A stretch of DNA of 64,000 nucleotides, taken from NCBI RefSeq assembly GCF_014207565.1, contig NZ_JACHGJ010000003.1, positions 173,944 through 237,943 of the forward strand. Direction: 5' to 3'. Position 1 is the stretch's first letter; every line of letters begins with the position of its first letter. The notes under the pieces are model-generated. The model saw only the letters and a program-made list of their open reading frames with translations. It did no database searches and was not told the origin of the DNA. The translations under genes and the position numbers were made by a program. Below, one piece after another: positions 8,313 to 17,193 of this stretch. Source of the DNA: Spirochaeta isovalerica. Lineage in GTDB: Bacteria; Spirochaetota; Spirochaetia; DSM-2461.

Positions 8313-9527
8313 ATGAACATGATATTCAGCGCCCAACTATACCTCGGTCAACAGGAGAAGAAAGTCTTTTCACAAAATCAGATTCAGGAGAAAATCACCT
8401 CTGCAGCCGAATCCCTCGACCTGAAGCGGCTTCTTCTCTGGGATACTCATCCCGGAATTCTTACGGAAGAAATCATCCGCTTCTGCCATTCCAATTCCAT
8501 AGAAGTCTGGCTGTGGCACCCTGTTCTGGCCGATATGAACGACATTCCCGTCACTGCCGAAACAATGGCGGAAATTCCCGGTTTCACAAGTCTTGAAAAG
8601 CTCTCCGGTATATGGGATAAAATCGGTTCAGGAGAAGAGAATTTTCTCTTTGTCGATCCTCTTGACCCGGGCTATCACCGGCAGAACTTCGATATATTTC
8701 TTAAAACTATGGACGAGTATGATTTCGATGGCGTTTTTCTTGACCGCATCCGCTATGCCTCGCCGGCGAACGGTTTCGAATCTCTTTTTTCTACATATCT
8801 CACATCCTGGTTAAATAATCGCACGAAAGCGGGAAGAGTACACGAAGAGGTGCGCAACCTGTTATCAGTCTTCTATTCGGATCTGAATAACTGGGATGAT
8901 GACCGGCTAAACAGCTTCAATTCGCTTGATGAGATGCTGCAGCCTTTCGGGGACTTTTTTCGCTTTAAAAGAGAGAATATAGAAAATACAGTCAAAACCT
9001 ACAAAAATGCGGCGCATAAAATGCACAAGGGAATCGCATTGGATCTTCTTCCCTCCAGCCTCTCCTTTTTCACCGCTCAGGATTATCAAATGCTGTCTCG
9101 CCATTGCGACTGGATCAAGGACATGACCTACTGTTACGCCATGGGGCCGGCCGCATTTCCTCTTGAAATCCGGTGTCTGATTGAAGGCCTTCTCAAACTG
9201 GCTCCGAAGGTTACCGAAAGGGCTGCGTTTAAGCTATTCGAACGGCACAGCGGCCTGGAGATTCCCGATACTCTGAGTGAAATCATAAGCCGGGGCATCA
9301 ATCCGGAAAACGCCGCTAAAGAATTAAGCTCTGCTGAATATCTGATAGAAGGGAAAGTTCCGGTTTTCGCCGGCCTGGAAATGGTTAACACTCCGTATTT
9401 TTCCACCAGGATCAGTGAAAAAATGCTGGAAGGATATATAAATGCTCTGAAAGGAAAAACATCAGGTGTCGTCGTCTCGTGGAATATTCTCCATATTCCC
9501 GATCGTTATTTTTCCTTATTCAGATAA
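8313..9527 (+). CDS. Putative TIM-barrel glycoside-hydrolase-like protein
   Basis: This 404-residue protein has no signal peptide. The segment MDEYDFDGVFLDRIRYASPANG is the hallmark of the loosely defined bacterial TIM-barrel glycosidase-like families (GHL/DUF4015-type), in which the aspartates of DGV..D.IRY sit at a barrel strand end. The other barrel strands appear as RLLLWDTHPG, IEVWLWHPVLADM, KGIALDLLPSSLS and WIKDMTYCYAMGP. The fold is inferred from these strand-end patterns; substrate and activity are unknown. It converges on, and overlaps by 22 bases, a secreted solute-binding-protein relative, so both may concern a carbohydrate. No ribosome-binding site is seen upstream. Confidence 0.6.
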   Translation: MNMIFSAQLYLGQQEKKVFSQNQIQEKITSAAESLDLKRLLLWDTHPGILTEEIIRFCHSNSIEVWLWHPVLADMNDIPVTAETMAEIPGFTSLEKLSGIWDKIGSGEENFLFVDPLDPGYHRQNFDIFLKTMDEYDFDGVFLDRIRYASPANGFESLFSTYLTSWLNNRTKAGRVHEEVRNLLSVFYSDLNNWDDDRLNSFNSLDEMLQPFGDFFRFKRENIENTVKTYKNAAHKMHKGIALDLLPSSLSFFTAQDYQMLSRHCDWIKDMTYCYAMGPAAFPLEIRCLIEGLLKLAPKVTERAAFKLFERHSGLEIPDTLSEIISRGINPENAAKELSSAEYLIEGKVPVFAGLEMVNTPYFSTRISEKMLEGYINALKGKTSGVVVSWNILHIPDRYFSLFR

Positions 9528-10780
9528 TTGCCTATCTCCGCCAGTCCCTGCTCAACAGTCAGCCGGCCGTTTATAACGAGGCGGATAATTTTAGGCAGAA
9601 CAAAGCGGAGTTTGTCGCTCCTGTCGTCAGAGGGGAGCTCAACCGCTCTTTCCAGATCGAGAAGAAGAGTGTCTTTTGCCGCATTATCTTTGAGGAGCGT
9701 GTATACTGTTTCGTTTACCGGAAGATAACCCGTTTCCGGATCGATCCGCTGCTGAACACCGTATCCCGTAAGATAGGCGATCAGATCTTCAGCTGTACCG
9801 GTTGAACCGGTGCTTCCGGGAATCCCCATTAGAATGGATACCTTTAGAGGAGGGGGGATTTCGCCCGGCATAAGCGGGAACCTCTCGTCAAGCATTATGG
9901 GGGGGCCGGGCAGTTCGGAAAATACGGACGACATACCGTAATACCGATCGGCTTTTCCGGAAATGAAATCACCCGGATAGTCGGCGGAAATTTTGTAGGC
10001 TTCGGCTCTGTAAAGATTGCGAAGATAAGTTAACGCTTCGGAAACAGCCGGATCGTCGACTGTAAAGGGTTCTGTCAGGCCGTAATGCAGAGCCAGAGGA
10101 TAAAATATATTGAGATCGGCGAAATCGGCAGCGATTATCTGATTCTCTCCATAAGTCGAACCGCTCAGATAAACTGTCCGGCTGAATTTATAGGGGACGG
10201 GCTCTTTCATCTCCCCCTCTTTGAGAAGGGGGCTGAGAGAATTTTTCTTATCACGGCTGAAAACTATCAGATCCGGTAGTGTTCTATCGTTAAAGGTGTT
10301 GTATTCCAGCAGGCTGACAATCCCGGGGTCGACGCGGAACTCTATTTCCCTGTGGTGAAGCCGTGCAAAGAGAGACAGTTCTCTCTCCATGTGGGCATCT
10401 TTTCTGTCGAACCACACAATGAGAGGTTTTTCCTCTCTTTCCGTACCTTCCAGCTCAATGCTGTCCGGTAGAAAAAGACTTCCGATTCCTTCTCCCCTCA
10501 GATAGATCTGATCTTCGTTGGTGACTATACGCAAATCTTCTGACGGGCCGGTTTCCAGAATGTAATCGCCGGAATAGAGGCGGAAGCGCCGCACATCATC
10601 CATCAGAGGAAGCAATTCGTTCAGAAACACACCTTCCTCATCTGCATAAGGCAGTTTATAGGATAAATCCTTCAGGCTGTCGCGGTTGTAACTTCCGAAA
10701 TAAATCCCGTTCAGATGTATTTCCAGAGCGGATAGAGGAAGGGCAAAAATCAGCAGAACGAGTGGTGCTAAACGGTTCAT
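9506..10780 (-). CDS. Secreted protein with a degenerate family-1 solute-binding domain
   Basis: This 424-residue protein has a clear signal peptide (MNRLAPLVLLIFALPLSALE). Residues 20-110 form an unrecognised N-terminal domain. From about residue 115 the pattern matches extracellular sugar-binding proteins of ABC importers (KPLIVWFDRKDAHMERELSLFA, then DLIVFSRDKKNSLSPLL), and the C-terminal half keeps the family layout including the late GYLPVNETVY segment. No permease or ATPase gene is nearby and there is no lipobox, so this is an orphan that may act as a periplasmic sensor or a fused binding module. It is transcribed divergently from the acyl-CoA synthetase with a 51-base gap. Confidence 0.6.
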   Translation of the reverse strand: MNRLAPLVLLIFALPLSALEIHLNGIYFGSYNRDSLKDLSYKLPYADEEGVFLNELLPLMDDVRRFRLYSGDYILETGPSEDLRIVTNEDQIYLRGEGIGSLFLPDSIELEGTEREEKPLIVWFDRKDAHMERELSLFARLHHREIEFRVDPGIVSLLEYNTFNDRTLPDLIVFSRDKKNSLSPLLKEGEMKEPVPYKFSRTVYLSGSTYGENQIIAADFADLNIFYPLALHYGLTEPFTVDDPAVSEALTYLRNLYRAEAYKISADYPGDFISGKADRYYGMSSVFSELPGPPIMLDERFPLMPGEIPPPLKVSILMGIPGSTGSTGTAEDLIAYLTGYGVQQRIDPETGYLPVNETVYTLLKDNAAKDTLLLDLERAVELPSDDRSDKLRFVLPKIIRLVINGRLTVEQGLAEIGNYLNKEK

Positions 10781-10831
10781 ACAAAACCATTCTAACTTCT
10801 CAATCCGTTCTTTACAAGTTATACTGAACAG
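10781..10831. promoter_or_regulatory. Divergent, interleaved promoters of two leaderless transcripts
   Basis: On the minus strand TTGTAA and TAGAAT are 17 bases apart, with the -10 eight bases before the ATG at 10780. On the plus strand TTCTCA (10797-10802) and TATACT (10820-10825) are 17 apart, and the -10 ends six bases before the ATG at 10832. Neither gene has a ribosome-binding site. The two promoters overlap physically, so the polymerases should compete. Confidence 0.55.
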
Positions 10832-12448
10832 ATGAAATTCGGATTAACCAAATATACTATAGATTGTTTTTTCAAGAGAGTTGTTGAGTTGTACGCCGAT
10901 GAGCTTTCCATCGGCACAGTGGAAAGAGAAGCCATTACCTACAGGGAATTCGGAGAGAGCGTCGCATCATTGGAGAATAAATTTCTTTCTCTTGGAATCG
11001 GACGGGGAAGCCGTGTCGCCATTGTGGGGGTATCCACTCCCGAGTGGGCTATGGCATATCTCGCTGTTATGTCCATCGGAGCAACCGCCGTTCCCGTCAT
11101 GGAGGATTTTCCCGTAGATGACATCAAGTATTTAATCGATTTTGCGGAATCTGACGCTCTGGTTCTTTCGGAACAGATTATTGCAAAGTTCGGCGAGTAC
11201 GATTACACGCCTTTTAAAGCCCTTGTCCGCATGGATGATTATGAAATCCTACACAACAGGGGGGACAAACCGGCTGCCCGTGAAGAGGTGAAAGAGGATG
11301 ACCTGGCCGAAATCCTTTTTACTTCCGGAACGACCGGGCACAGCAAAGGGGTTATGCTAACCCAGAAAAATCTGGTTTCCAATATCTTTGAAGGTCCCGA
11401 CAGATTGAAATGCATCACAAAGGATTCGGTGACTCTCAGTATTCTTCCCATGGCCCATGCTTTCGGATCCACATCGGCTTTTCTGTCCATCATCTATTGC
11501 GGTTCCGAACTCTATATGCTGGGGCGTAAACCGACGATCGGAGCCCTGATGAAATCCTTTGAAGTCATCAGACCTACCATATTGGGAAGCGTTCCGCTTA
11601 TTTTTGAAAAAATCTATTCCAAAAAAGTTGCGCCGCTCATCGGGGGAAAGCCTCTTTTCCGCTTCCTTGTAAAGCGTGATTGGACGAAAAAGATTTTCTT
11701 CAGACTCATAGGCAGAAAGTTCAGGGAAGCTTTCGGCGGCCGACTGGAATGTGCCATTATCGGAGGCGCCGCACTGGCTGAAGAGGTGGAAGAATTCCTC
11801 AATATGGGGCAGATCCCCTTTGTTCTGGGGTATGGAATGACCGAATCGGCGCCATTGATTACCTTTCAGTCCCGGGAAGACGCCCGCCGTGGTTCTGTCG
11901 GCAGCGCCATAACCGATGTGGAGATTGCTATCGAAGATCCCGAAGAGGGAACGGGCATCGGAGAGATTCTCGTCAAAGGCCCCAGCGTCATGAAAGGCTA
12001 TCTGAAAAATCCCGAAGCCACGGCTGAAATGCTCACCGATGAGGGGTGGCTCAGAACGGGAGACCGCGGTTATCTCGATCAGGACGGTTACCTCTATCTG
12101 AAAGGGCGCAGCAAGAATGTCATTGTCGGCCCGTCCGGCGAAAACATTTATCCCGAAGTGATCGAATCGCTTATCTCCGCTTCACCCTTTGTGGATGAGG
12201 TTCTCGTCTATGCGGAAGACCACAAAATTGTCAGCCGGGTTTTTCCCAATAAGGAATACGTCGACAGGATGGAGAAGGGTGAAAAAGAGGAGCAAAGAGG
12301 GCAGTGGCTTGAATCATTGAAACGCGAGGTCAATTCCAAACTTCCCATGGCATCTAAAATCGTTCATATGATAGAGGAGAAGGTCCCTTTTATAAAGACG
12401 GCCAGCAATAAAATCAAAAGGGACGAGAATATCAACCGCGATTCCTGA
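10832..12448 (+). CDS. Long-chain fatty-acid-CoA ligase (AMP-binding), copy 1
   Basis: This 538-residue ANL-superfamily enzyme has the ATP/AMP signature LFTSGTTGHSKGVML at about residues 163-177, the A5 motif GYGMTESAPLI, the hinge motif GWLRTGDRGYLD and a C-terminal catalytic lysine region KTASNKIKRDEN. It activates fatty acids to acyl-CoA through an acyl-adenylate, probably on the cytosolic face of the membrane. Mid-length insertions around FRFLVKRDWTKKIFFRLIGRKF are typical of bacterial long-chain ligases. A second copy lies at 52638. The 3' end overlaps the convergent phosphoesterase gene by 17 bases. Transcription appears leaderless, with no ribosome-binding site before the ATG. Confidence 0.9.
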   Translation: MKFGLTKYTIDCFFKRVVELYADELSIGTVEREAITYREFGESVASLENKFLSLGIGRGSRVAIVGVSTPEWAMAYLAVMSIGATAVPVMEDFPVDDIKYLIDFAESDALVLSEQIIAKFGEYDYTPFKALVRMDDYEILHNRGDKPAAREEVKEDDLAEILFTSGTTGHSKGVMLTQKNLVSNIFEGPDRLKCITKDSVTLSILPMAHAFGSTSAFLSIIYCGSELYMLGRKPTIGALMKSFEVIRPTILGSVPLIFEKIYSKKVAPLIGGKPLFRFLVKRDWTKKIFFRLIGRKFREAFGGRLECAIIGGAALAEEVEEFLNMGQIPFVLGYGMTESAPLITFQSREDARRGSVGSAITDVEIAIEDPEEGTGIGEILVKGPSVMKGYLKNPEATAEMLTDEGWLRTGDRGYLDQDGYLYLKGRSKNVIVGPSGENIYPEVIESLISASPFVDEVLVYAEDHKIVSRVFPNKEYVDRMEKGEKEEQRGQWLESLKREVNSKLPMASKIVHMIEEKVPFIKTASNKIKRDENINRDS

Positions 12449-13289
12449 GAAATTCTTCCCCCGCCCGGTCCCATATGTGATCGGGTATGGTCAGGGCATC
12501 TTTTATGCCTTCTTTTTCCATCAGATTCAGGGCGTAATCGATCATGAGTAGAGAAAGGTTTTCCCCCTCTTTCAGGCTTTCGATTATAGATCGGCTCCAA
12601 TGGGGACTGGCTCTGTAGAGTCCGCTTTCGTGGAATCTTTTCTCCAGATCCTTGAGTGAGTAGGGGACGCTGATCAGTTCTGCCGAGGGTCTTTCTCGGG
12701 AAATCCTTAATAAGGCGTACTGGGCTCCCTCTCCTTTATTGAAGTGAACACCGGCCGAACCGGGATTGAGGGCCCATTTTCCTTTACCTTCGACAAACCA
12801 CTGATTATGGCTGTGGCCGCATATGAGCAGCTTCTCTTCTATGGAATCCATCACTTCCCCGAAGCGCTCCTTCTCTTTATCGGGATAGAGGAGTTCAGAA
12901 AGGGAATCCGGTGATCCATGGGTTATCCTTATGGACAAACCATCGATTTCTATACTTTTCTGATCTGCAAGAGTCCGGATATAAGCCCGGTTCTTCCGAC
13001 TCAGCTTATCAAAAGTCCACATAAGGGCGGACATCTGTCTGGCATGGGTCCAGTGATCAAGCAGACCTGCACAGTGATCTATGAAATACTGTTCCCTATT
13101 GCCTTTTATGACGATCCAATCGGAAAGCCTCACCTGAGTCAGAACTTCATCTGAATCGGGACAGTCGGAAATCATATCGCCGGCGACGATCACTCTTTCA
13201 ATTCCCCTTTTTTGCAGGTCTTCTTTAATGGCGAGGAAAGCGGGGAGATTTCCATGTATGTCGGCCATAACGGCAATAGGTTCATTCAT
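12432..13289 (-). CDS. Calcineurin-like metallophosphoesterase
   Basis: This 285-residue protein has the metallophosphoesterase metal-binding blocks in order: MADIHGN (D10, H12), VAGDMISD, KGNREQYF, ITHGSP and ICGHSHNQW. It belongs to the YfcE-like group of small phosphodiesterases that use two divalent metals. The segment after the GHSH block (WALNPGSAG) also fits this group. The last 60 residues are a helical extension of unknown role. It is convergent with the acyl-CoA ligase and divergent from the DUF2161 gene. The substrate cannot be inferred. Confidence 0.85.
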   Translation of the reverse strand: MNEPIAVMADIHGNLPAFLAIKEDLQKRGIERVIVAGDMISDCPDSDEVLTQVRLSDWIVIKGNREQYFIDHCAGLLDHWTHARQMSALMWTFDKLSRKNRAYIRTLADQKSIEIDGLSIRITHGSPDSLSELLYPDKEKERFGEVMDSIEEKLLICGHSHNQWFVEGKGKWALNPGSAGVHFNKGEGAQYALLRISRERPSAELISVPYSLKDLEKRFHESGLYRASPHWSRSIIESLKEGENLSLLMIDYALNLMEKEGIKDALTIPDHIWDRAGEEFLRNRG

Positions 13290-13338
13290 CTCTTTCTGAT
13301 CTTAGCAGGTTGCGGCGATCCGTGTTAAGCTGAAACCG

Positions 13339-14034
13339 ATGAAAGAAACGGATCTGGATGAACCGGTCAGGAAATGGCTGGAAGGGCAGGGCTATGAGGT
13401 CTCCTGCGAGGTGAAAAACTGCGATATCGTCGCCAGGAAAGGAGACGAGCTTCTCATCGTTGAACTGAAAACGCGCTTTTCTCTCGATCTGGTTTATCAG
13501 GCTGTTAACCGGAAAGCCCTTTCCGATTCTGTTTACGTCGCCGTTCCCGTGGCTGAGGGGAAGAAAACCATTCCCCGGTATAAAGAGGTTAGAAAGCTAT
13601 TGAGCCGTCTGGAGACAGGACTGATTCTCGTTCGCTTTATGAAGAGCAAAACGAAGGTTGAGGTTGCGCTCCATCCCGTTCCCTTCGCGCCAAGGAAAGC
13701 CCATCGCCGAAGGGCTTCCATTATTCGGGAGATTGACGGGCGGTATTCCGAGTTCAATAAGGCGGGAAGCGCTTCGGGCGATAGAAAGGTCAGCGCCTAC
13801 AGACAGCAGGCTCTCTATATAGCTTCGGTTCTGAAAGAGCAGGGACCGCTCTCGCCTTCTGCTTTAGTGAAAAGCGGTGCGGGAAACAAGACCCAGCAGA
13901 TCCTTTCGGGGAATGTTTACGGATGGTTTGACCGCATCAGCCGGGGAGTCTACGACCTCAATGACGCGGGCCGCGAAGCTCTGGAACATCAGTCGGAAAT
14001 CGTCAGCCGGCTGATGGAATCGATAAACCATTAA
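13339..14034 (+). CDS. DUF2161-family PD-(D/E)XK nuclease-fold protein
   Basis: This 231-residue protein has residues 24-44 (E24, D29, then VELKTR with E42 and K44) forming a restriction-endonuclease-like D...ExK active site. The pattern, including a C-terminal winged-helix-like half (LSPSALVKSGAGNKTQQILSGNVYGWFDRISRGVYDLNDAGREAL), matches the DUF2161 family, annotated as putative phosphodiesterases with a PD-(D/E)XK fold. The winged helix suggests DNA binding. It stands alone between a divergent phosphoesterase and a lipoprotein gene, without any restriction-modification partner. No ribosome-binding site is apparent. Function unknown. Confidence 0.75.
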   Translation: MKETDLDEPVRKWLEGQGYEVSCEVKNCDIVARKGDELLIVELKTRFSLDLVYQAVNRKALSDSVYVAVPVAEGKKTIPRYKEVRKLLSRLETGLILVRFMKSKTKVEVALHPVPFAPRKAHRRRASIIREIDGRYSEFNKAGSASGDRKVSAYRQQALYIASVLKEQGPLSPSALVKSGAGNKTQQILSGNVYGWFDRISRGVYDLNDAGREALEHQSEIVSRLMESINH

Positions 14035-14113
14035 ATCAAATAATTATAAGTTGAAAATCTAATGATTCTGATGCATATTATCTCCATTATTAAATACTGA
14101 ATCAGGATTAATT

Positions 14114-15094
14114 ATGAAAAAAATCATTTACCTGCTTATGCCGCTGCTTCTGCTTTCCTGCGCTCCTTCCAATTCAGGAGTGATCCTTTTTACAACCGAA
14201 TCTGTTACCAATCAGTCGAGAAGCCTCGCTTCGGAAAGCGCGGCAAGGCCCGTATCCGATAATAATTATTTTGTTTCTGAAATAGACGATTACTACACCG
14301 CACTAGGCAGTAAAGTCGAGATAGACGGGAAAACGGCATTCACTCCAACGAACTTCGTTCTCGCCATGGGATCGCCTCTTATCGGAGGTATGATTGACGG
14401 CGAAGCCCGGGGAATCATTTTCGGGGAATGGTGGAATGCTCTGGAAAACGCCCAGGCGATGGAAGAATATATGCATGTCGACTTTATCGATGATTATCCC
14501 TATGAAGTCGAGGGTACGGCTGTTAAAGGCGATTACGATACCATGAACATTTCGATTTTCATATCCTACTCGGATGTTCATCTCGGCAGCCAAAGCCGGT
14601 CATTCGACTTCGCCGCTTTCTCTTATGTCGTCATAGAAGTTCCCGGATATACCGTTGATGACTGGCCCGATATCTGTAACTTATACGATGCGGATATGAA
14701 TCCTGTCTATTATGTCAGAGAGAATCTGGGAGGCAGTGTTTTTAAATTCGAGTTCCAGTATCTTCTTCCGAAAGTTAATGCATCTGATGATATCGCGGAG
14801 TATGTATTCTCCGACAGATATACTGAAGCCGAGCTCATCCAGCCGGGAATTAACGCTCAGGATCTTATAAATATTTCGGAATACGGCAATCTGGTCGGAG
14901 AAAATATAACAGGCCGGGATTGTCTTCTGCTCCCTTTTGACAAATTTGCAGTCGATGACTATACGACTCTGTCATTCTCTCTGGACCCGACAGACATTAT
15001 CGAAATCTATGATAAGGGAACTCCCGGAAAAGATGATGATGTAATCACCCTTGTTAACGGCTACTGGAACAGGTTTATACTGGAAGCTCGATAG
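14114..15094 (+). CDS. Lipoprotein, member of a two-copy family (see 43576)
   Basis: This 326-residue protein has a lipoprotein signal peptide (MKKIIYLLMPLLLLSC, acylated Cys16). The mature protein is acidic, with no recognised domain. It shares several features with the lipoprotein at 43576-44688: an N-terminal Tyr-rich segment (DDYYTALGSKVE / YDEVYSLFGTKID) followed by FTPTNF / VTPTHF, and a C-terminal block IIEIYDKGTPGKDDDVITL / LIEIYDNSTPADTTDDIAVL ending in YWNRF / FWERM. The C-terminal block may bind calcium or pack against an outer-membrane partner; that is speculation. A ribosome-binding site (AGGA) precedes the ATG, and 45 bases separate it from the LysE gene. Confidence 0.75.
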   Translation: MKKIIYLLMPLLLLSCAPSNSGVILFTTESVTNQSRSLASESAARPVSDNNYFVSEIDDYYTALGSKVEIDGKTAFTPTNFVLAMGSPLIGGMIDGEARGIIFGEWWNALENAQAMEEYMHVDFIDDYPYEVEGTAVKGDYDTMNISIFISYSDVHLGSQSRSFDFAAFSYVVIEVPGYTVDDWPDICNLYDADMNPVYYVRENLGGSVFKFEFQYLLPKVNASDDIAEYVFSDRYTEAELIQPGINAQDLINISEYGNLVGENITGRDCLLLPFDKFAVDDYTTLSFSLDPTDIIEIYDKGTPGKDDDVITLVNGYWNRFILEAR

Positions 15095-15139
15095 AATAGA
15101 TTTTCTGTAGTAGTCCGGTAAATCGGTCAGGAGGTTTTC

Positions 15140-15748
15140 ATGTTTCAGCTTTTGCCTTTTCTTTCCTATGCTGTGGCCATGACCTTCTCTCCCGGCCCGA
15201 ACAACCTCATGTCCATGTTCAATTCGGGGCGGGACGGCTATGTCAGGACTCTCGGATTTATGGCGGGGATTTTTACAGGTTTCTTTTTTATAATGCTTTT
15301 TTCGGCCTACCTCAATCTGGCTCTTTACACATATATTCCGCAAATCACATCGATCATGAAATATATCGGAGCGGCTTATCTGCTCTATCTGGCATGGAAA
15401 GTCTCGGGGATCAGGTTCGGCGGAAAAGCATCCGATAAGGTGGAGGAGGAGAGTAGCGGCACAGTCAACTCTTTCCGCGTAGGAATGACGATGCAGTTGG
15501 TCAATGTTAAAGTTATCCTCTACGGGTTGACCATTCTTTCCGGTTTCGTCATACCCTATTACAGAGGACCTGTCCGGCTGACTCTCTTCTCTGTCCTTCT
15601 CGCTTCGTTTTCCTTTCTCTCCATAAACAGCTGGGCCCTTTTCGGATCCCTGTTCCGGAAAATCATCAGCCGTCATAAGCGGTTTTTCAATCTGCTTATG
15701 AGCGTTCTGCTTCTCTACAGCGCGCTGGCTGTAAGTCATGTCATTTAA
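15140..15748 (+). CDS. LysE/RhtB-family amino-acid exporter
   Basis: This 202-residue membrane protein has about six hydrophobic segments and the LysE-family N-terminal motif (AMTFSPGPNNLMSMFNSGRDGY, residues 13-34, with the conserved SPGPN). The family exports amino acids or related compounds by proton antiport. It has a strong AGGAGG ribosome-binding site ten bases before the ATG. Its stop codon overlaps the stop of the convergent ATC-hydrolase-like gene at a shared TTAA. Substrate not identifiable. Confidence 0.85.
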   Translation: MFQLLPFLSYAVAMTFSPGPNNLMSMFNSGRDGYVRTLGFMAGIFTGFFFIMLFSAYLNLALYTYIPQITSIMKYIGAAYLLYLAWKVSGIRFGGKASDKVEEESSGTVNSFRVGMTMQLVNVKVILYGLTILSGFVIPYYRGPVRLTLFSVLLASFSFLSINSWALFGSLFRKIISRHKRFFNLLMSVLLLYSALAVSHVI

Positions 15749-16371
15749 TCACCACCATTACTCCGGCAGATGAAAGTACAGGCTGAGGCGCCATCGACTA
15801 TCCGCTTACCGGTTCCGCTTCTTTCGAAGGTTATTTCGTCGGGACGGTAAATGTTGAATATGGCGTTGTCTGTTTCGCAAAAGACCGTTGTCAGTTCCGG
15901 CGCACCCAGAGCGGAAAAAATATTGAAGAAACAGCACTCTCCCCTGATTTCAAAAATATAGTTTCGATCATTTTCCTCCACTATTGTCATTTTGTTCATC
16001 CGGGTCGGTCCATCGCTGTTTGTCCGCTTCTGGTATTGTATTAGATCGGTGAAAGATCTGTCGGATTCCACATAGCGGAAATTGGCCATCTGGACGGACA
16101 GAGCGAAGGGTATGGTCAGTGCTTTTGTCAGGGCCAGGGCGCGGCGGTTATCCATTTCATTCGCGTAATGATGATAAATCGAATAGATCAGGGCACTGAC
16201 CTTTCGGAGATCCCGGGGATATCTGTCGGAAATTTTCCTGGATAAAGAACCTGTGGAAAAGAGAATCTTTAAAAGAACGGCAAAAGGCCGGCTTTCATAT
16301 CCTTTTAACTGTCCGTATAAAATCAGAGGAATGGAAGGTTTGGCTATCCTGTCAATTGTGGTTTTTAACAT
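15745..16371 (-). CDS. L-2-amino-thiazoline-4-carboxylate hydrolase family protein
   Basis: This 208-residue protein resembles the ATC-hydrolase family (PF14196). The diagnostic region is C-terminal: ECCFFNIFSALGAPELTTVFCETDNAIFNIYRPDEITFERSGTGKRIVDGASACTFICR, where family members have a Cys-rich ...LGAPEL...FCE.D....FERTGTI..G...CDF.F pattern. The prototype opens the thiazoline ring on the route to cysteine, but most members are uncharacterised. It lies 33 bases after an AraC regulator on the same strand and has an AGGAG ribosome-binding site, so the regulator may control it. Confidence 0.65.
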   Translation of the reverse strand: MLKTTIDRIAKPSIPLILYGQLKGYESRPFAVLLKILFSTGSLSRKISDRYPRDLRKVSALIYSIYHHYANEMDNRRALALTKALTIPFALSVQMANFRYVESDRSFTDLIQYQKRTNSDGPTRMNKMTIVEENDRNYIFEIRGECCFFNIFSALGAPELTTVFCETDNAIFNIYRPDEITFERSGTGKRIVDGASACTFICRSNGGD

Positions 16372-16404
16372 AAGGCACTCCTGAATGTGTTTTTTCAGGG
16401 TATA

Positions 16405-17175
16405 TCACGAATGGCAAAATGAAACATGAACAAACCTGCTGTTGCGAAAAATGCTTTTGAGGCTCGTACCGAAATTCTCTTTGAAAGTGCGGCTGAAATG
16501 GGCGTAGTCGGAAAACCCGGCTTCCATGGCCGCCATAGTCATTGATTCTCCTTTATCTATAAGCGATAGTCCGTCGAGCAGACGTTTCCAGAGAAGATAG
16601 CGCCTGATGGAAATACCCATTGTTTCCCGGAAGAGATGCATCAGCCTCGACTCGGACAGACCGGCTATGCGGGCCAATTCCGAAACCTGTATCTTTTTAT
16701 CGGGAACAGTCGGTATGTAATTCAGAACGGCCGCTATGCGTGTATCAGCAGGGCCAATCATTTTATGTCCGGGAAAAAGCAATTCCACAATGTGATTCGA
16801 TAGTGCCGCAGCGTCAGTACATCGATGCTCCTTTTCGGAGAGAAAGGACAGAATCCCGTTCAGGGTCGTTCCCAGAATATCCAAAGGAGCTGTTTGAAGA
16901 GAGCCTTCGGGGATAAGCTGAATAAATAAATCCCCCAATGGGCTTTCCGGATCAATGAACAGAGAGAGCGAAGGACTATTGATAAGGCAGCAGTGTTCCA
17001 AATTGCTGTTTATAAGCATAATATGGCCTTCTTTTTCAGAACCGTCCTTCAGGCGGGCAATAAAAGGGGCGTGGGGAGAAATCATAATCTGATAGAAATA
17101 GTGTCGGTGATAACTTCGGGAAAAATCATCCCCGGCAACCAGAAGCCGGTTGTCGAGGAAATAGATATTCAGCAC
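16405..17175 (-). CDS. AraC-family transcriptional regulator
   Basis: This 256-residue protein has a cupin-like N-terminal half (HYFYQIMISPHAPF) and an AraC DNA-binding domain at about residues 160-245: first helix-turn-helix VSELARIAGLSESRLMHLFRE, second MTMAAMEAGFSDYAHFSRTFKENFG. The start used is a GTG; no strong ribosome-binding site is visible. It lies 18 bases after gpsA and 33 bases before the ATC-hydrolase-like gene on the same strand, so it may be co-transcribed with ndk-gpsA or have its own weak promoter inside gpsA. The ligand is unknown. Confidence 0.85.
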   Translation of the reverse strand: MLNIYFLDNRLLVAGDDFSRSYHRHYFYQIMISPHAPFIARLKDGSEKEGHIMLINSNLEHCCLINSPSLSLFIDPESPLGDLFIQLIPEGSLQTAPLDILGTTLNGILSFLSEKEHRCTDAAALSNHIVELLFPGHKMIGPADTRIAAVLNYIPTVPDKKIQVSELARIAGLSESRLMHLFRETMGISIRRYLLWKRLLDGLSLIDKGESMTMAAMEAGFSDYAHFSRTFKENFGTSLKSIFRNSRFVHVSFCHS

Positions 17176-17193
17176 CGAGCGGACTCTCGTCCC

